A stretch of DNA of 7,639 bases, from contig JAEZOA010000058.1 in NCBI GenBank assembly GCA_023441625.1, positions 1 through 7,639 on the forward strand, written 5' to 3'. The number at the start of each line of letters is the position of its first letter. The stretch's first letter is position 1. The notes below the pieces were generated by a model that was not told where the DNA came from, searched no databases, and saw only the letters and a list, made by a program, of their open reading frames with translations. A program made the translations under genes and the position numbers. The stretch comes from Bacillota bacterium (GTDB taxonomy: Bacteria > Bacillota > Clostridia > Acetivibrionales > DSM-1351). Positions 4,998 through 7,639 of the stretch are shown here, one piece after another.

Positions 4998-5027
4998 TTG
5001 ACAAGAAATGCTAAATTCCTATATATT
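4998..5027 (+). promoter_or_regulatory. Sigma-A promoter for the MCP gene
   Basis: A perfect -35 TTGACA (4998-5003) is followed by TATATA (5020-5025, spacer 16) or TATATT (5022-5027, spacer 18). Transcription would begin near 5033, leaving a leader of about 150 bases. The A-rich repeat array directly upstream could serve as an UP element. Confidence 0.65.
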
Positions 5028-5032
5028 TAACT

Positions 5033-5181
5033 TAAGTAAATAATATTAACAACGAGTGTATGCATAAGTAATAATTGACTAATACAACCATCCACAGTAA
5101 TTAACTATAATGTACTAAAAAGGAGGTTGCTCTATAAGAACCAATTTTTGGTTGATATAATTATTTAGAGGGGTTGATAAT
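5033..5181 (+). other. Long untranslated leader of the MCP gene
   Basis: I find no complete known riboswitch in this 150-base leader. It contains AGGAGG at 5121-5126 with no usable ATG or GTG start nearby. A hairpin AACCAA (5139-5144) / TTGGTT (5148-5153) follows, then the ribosome site AGAGGGG (5167-5173) used by the MCP gene. A TATAAT at 5106-5111 lacks a properly spaced -35. Confidence 0.4.
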
Positions 5182-6897
5182 ATGCTAAACGTTAAAGATA
5201 TATTTATAAAAGCAATATTCAACAAGTCGTTAAAAACTAAGCTCATATCTGTATTCACTTTAATAACTTTGTTTGTTAGTATGATGAGTGTCTTTACATA
5301 TTTTTCTATGAAATCGACAATTAAACAATTTGACGATATATCTCAAACAGTCTTTTATGCGAACCATATATCTGTTGTATTCCAAGATTTTCGTGATAAT
5401 AGCTTGCCTAAAATTATTAACAATAATGAAAATGAAAAAAAGAGCAGTCAAAAAATGCTGTTGGAAGCAGAAGAGAGTATTAAAAGTTTAAAGAAATTGG
5501 TAATAGATAAAGAAAGTATTGAAAAGTTAAATTATGTAGAAAAAATGACCAAATCAAATATAGAAAATGCAAAAAAGATACTAGAATTAGTAGATGATAA
5601 ATCAGCTGTTTCTGCAGTTGCTGAACTGCAAAATAAGCAATATAGTTTACAAGATTTTTTAAAAAAATCAGTTGATGAGTTCATACATACTGAATTATCA
5701 AGTCAACAGCTTGTGAAAAAGAAACTAAATGAGCGTGCTGATTTTATAGGAATAGTGGTATTGGTACTAATTATTTTATTGGCTATATTTAGTATTTTAA
5801 TTTCAACATTATTCTCTAAGTATATAGCTGGTATGATAGCAAAACTTGCTAAATACTCAAAGAATATATCTGATGGATATCTTAAAATAAATAAAATCGA
5901 TGTAAAGAGTAAAGATGATATAGGTGTCTTAGCTGGGGCTTTTAACATAATGGTTGAAAACTTACGCAATGTTATAGGAAGTATAAGTAAGTATAGCAAT
6001 GATATAGCACATTCTGCTGGAATAGTGCAAGGTAGTGTAGAACAGAGCTCAAAAGCTATCGAAAACGTAGGTGTATCAATGCAATCTGTTTCAATAGGGG
6101 CTTCAGAACAAACTGAACAGACAAAGGAAACTTTTAATATTGTTAATGATTTATATGAAAGCAATAAAAAAATGCTTGATAAGGCTAATAAGGTATTAAC
6201 AGCTTCTCAAACAGCTATATCTGTTGCAACTGAGGGAAGTGCAAAAGTTGATGCTATGTTAAATCAGGTAAAAGTAATAGAAGAAAAAATAGTATTAACA
6301 CAAAGTAGTAGTGAAAGCTTAGAAAAAAAGACTAGTGAAATTAAAATTATTATAGATACCATTAATAATATTTCAGTACAATCAAATCTTCTTGCTTTAA
6401 ATGCAAGTATTGAAGCTGCAAGAGCAGGAGAACACGGAAAAGGTTTTGCAGTCGTTGCTGAAGAAGTTCGTAAACTTGCAGACAGTTCAAAAAATGCAAC
6501 TGACGAAATAACAAAACTTTTAAATGTAATACAAAGCGACTCAAAAGATGTTTCTGTCAGGATGAATGTAGGAGTTGATGAGGTTAGAGGTGGAATCCAA
6601 ATGGGTGAAGATGCCAGAAACTCATTCAATAAAATGCTGGAAACAAGTGAAGAAGTTGATTCACAAATAAAAGATATTACAAATGAAATAAAAAATATAG
6701 CTGTTGAGATAAAAAATGTTGAAGTAAAAAGTAAGAAGATTTTAGATATAGCGACTGATTTTTCAGATGAAAGTTGTAATGTTTCATCTGCTCTTCAAGA
6801 ACAAACAGCGACGCTTGAAGAAATAACAGCATCGTCCGTTGTACTATTAGAAATGGCAAATCAACTACAAATGATCGTTAAACAATTCAAATTATAG
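5182..6897 (+). CDS. Methyl-accepting chemotaxis protein
   Basis: This 571-residue inner-membrane chemoreceptor signals to CheA/CheW to bias flagellar rotation. Segments in order are TM1 (about 21-43), an extracytoplasmic sensor of about 144 residues, TM2 (188-211), HAMP (about 212-264) and the long coiled-coil signalling domain to the C-terminus. The sensor is Lys/Glu-rich and helical and looks like a four-helix-bundle domain. The highly conserved hairpin tip, VQSNLLALNASIEAARAGE (399-417) then GKGFAVVAEEVRKLA, is intact. There is no C-terminal CheR-tethering pentapeptide. ATG 5182 follows AGAGGGG (5167-5173). The ligand is unknown. The next gene is a sugar-type binding lipoprotein, so the receptor may read the ligand-loaded form of that protein; this is inference from adjacency only. 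Confidence 0.95.
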   Translation: MLNVKDIFIKAIFNKSLKTKLISVFTLITLFVSMMSVFTYFSMKSTIKQFDDISQTVFYANHISVVFQDFRDNSLPKIINNNENEKKSSQKMLLEAEESIKSLKKLVIDKESIEKLNYVEKMTKSNIENAKKILELVDDKSAVSAVAELQNKQYSLQDFLKKSVDEFIHTELSSQQLVKKKLNERADFIGIVVLVLIILLAIFSILISTLFSKYIAGMIAKLAKYSKNISDGYLKINKIDVKSKDDIGVLAGAFNIMVENLRNVIGSISKYSNDIAHSAGIVQGSVEQSSKAIENVGVSMQSVSIGASEQTEQTKETFNIVNDLYESNKKMLDKANKVLTASQTAISVATEGSAKVDAMLNQVKVIEEKIVLTQSSSESLEKKTSEIKIIIDTINNISVQSNLLALNASIEAARAGEHGKGFAVVAEEVRKLADSSKNATDEITKLLNVIQSDSKDVSVRMNVGVDEVRGGIQMGEDARNSFNKMLETSEEVDSQIKDITNEIKNIAVEIKNVEVKSKKILDIATDFSDESCNVSSALQEQTATLEEITASSVVLLEMANQLQMIVKQFKL

Positions 6898-6931
6898 AAT
6901 TAAATCATCAAGCAATTTATTTTAAACTGGC

Positions 6932-6991
6932 TTTAATCTGCATTCATTTTAAAAATTCAAATATGAAATTTTAAAATGAATGTAGATTGAA
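6932..6991. repeat. Long AT-rich hairpin between the MCP and lipoprotein genes
   Basis: The 20 bases at 6935-6954 pair with 6969-6988 with a single G-U wobble, extending to about 23 bp (6932-6991), around a 14-base loop. There is almost no GC and no T tract after the right arm, so it is not a classic terminator. It could be a weak terminator, an mRNA stabiliser that separates expression of the two genes, or an operator. Confidence 0.6.
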
Positions 6992-7028
6992 TATTTATGC
7001 TAAAAAAAACAAACAAGGGGGTTAAGAA

Positions 7029-7639
7029 ATGAAAAAGACTATTTTATTTTTATTATCACTGTTGGTTTTAGGTGCAGTCATGATTGGGTGTGGAACACAA
7101 GCTACAAATGATGCTGACACATCAAAAGAAGCAACAAATGCAACAAATACTACAAATGCAGAGATGAAAATAGCATATGGAGTTCCAGCAATAAATAATA
7201 GCTTCCATCAAGCACAAGCAAATTGGGCTAAGAAGTATGCAGAAGAAAAGTATGGAGCGAAAGTCGAAGTCTTTGATGGTAAATCAGATGCAGATACAAT
7301 AAATTTAAACTTTAGAGAAATGGTTGCAAAAGGCTTTGATATGACGACTATACAACCATGGAAGGGAGAAGATATAAAGACAGATGCAGAAGAGGCCCTA
7401 AAAAATGGAATGATTTTAACAACTTTTTACGGTGATATACCAGGGGTAGCTGTTCCACAAGTAACATCTGCAGAAGCTGATGTTTCAGAAGAAATGGGAA
7501 GAATAGCAGCGGAACAATGGAAAAAGGCTCATCCTGACAAACCAATAAAATTTGTTGCTATTGGATGGCCAGATAATAATTCAGTTAAAACAGGACGTAC
7601 AGATCCTTTTGCAAAGGGTGTATTAAGTGTAGACCCAAA
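7029..7639 (+). CDS. Sugar-type ABC transporter substrate-binding lipoprotein (partial, 3' end outside window)
   Basis: The first 203 codons are present. A signal peptide (MKKTILFLLSLLVLGAV) ends in the lipobox M18-I-G-C21. Met at -3 is a less common residue. C21 would be lipidated and would anchor the protein outside the membrane. A low-complexity Thr/Asn/Ala linker (about 22-45) follows. A periplasmic-binding-protein fold of the sugar-binding type (Peripla_BP_4/RbsB-like) starts near residue 46 with MKIAYGVPAINNSFHQAQANW, and later segments such as FREMVAKGFDMTTIQPW fit this fold. AAGGGGG (7015-7021) lies 7 bases before ATG 7029. Such proteins deliver sugars or related solutes to an ABC importer, whose permease and ATPase genes would lie further right. 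The ligand is unknown. The MCP upstream may use this protein as a co-receptor. Confidence 0.88.
   Translation, partial: MKKTILFLLSLLVLGAVMIGCGTQATNDADTSKEATNATNTTNAEMKIAYGVPAINNSFHQAQANWAKKYAEEKYGAKVEVFDGKSDADTINLNFREMVAKGFDMTTIQPWKGEDIKTDAEEALKNGMILTTFYGDIPGVAVPQVTSAEADVSEEMGRIAAEQWKKAHPDKPIKFVAIGWPDNNSVKTGRTDPFAKGVLSVDP

Noticed and set aside
5703..6859. Several - strand open frames inside the MCP gene
   Set aside because: They are hydrophobic shadow translations of the A-rich coding strand, without ribosome sites or families.

Overview
The window is AT-rich DNA with AGGAGG-type ribosome binding sites, a spore-protein gene and a candidate forespore promoter. This points to an endospore-forming Firmicute, most likely a Clostridia member; species cannot be read from the sequence. 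The whole window looks chromosomal. I see no transposase, integrase, phage gene or CRISPR array.

Layout. Positions 1-158 hold a cluster of hairpins, including a convincing bidirectional terminator at 133-158. A membrane-anchored S41/PDZ C-terminal processing peptidase follows (242-1480, TTG start). Positions 1481-1770 carry no protein gene. They contain a sigma-G-like promoter (GTATA-N18-CATAATA) and a strongly structured, C-rich putative small RNA. This leads into a 55-residue alpha/beta-type small acid-soluble spore protein (SASP) gene (1771-1938). Next come a class I SAM-dependent methyltransferase (about 2019-2765), a cold shock protein with its own promoter and terminator (2965-3165), and the redox-switch chaperone Hsp33 (hslO, 3300-4178). 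A strong promoter at 4258-4286 drives five tRNA genes, Val-Asp-Phe-Gly-Cys (4315-4764), closed by a 16-bp terminator stem. The 370-bp gap after the tRNAs carries four 20-bp imperfect tandem repeats next to a promoter. It leads to a methyl-accepting chemotaxis protein (MCP; 5182-6897) and then the start of a sugar-type ABC substrate-binding lipoprotein (7029 to the right edge).

How it fits together. The peptidase, putative small RNA and SASP form a possible sporulation neighbourhood. In Bacillus, relatives of the peptidase act in the sigma-K checkpoint, and SASPs coat forespore DNA. Csp and Hsp33 are stress proteins. The MCP and binding lipoprotein may form a sensing pair for one ligand. The most interesting points are the promoter-linked structured RNA at 1572-1725, the inverted repeats that clamp individual tRNAs in their precursor, and the 20-bp repeat array upstream of the MCP gene.
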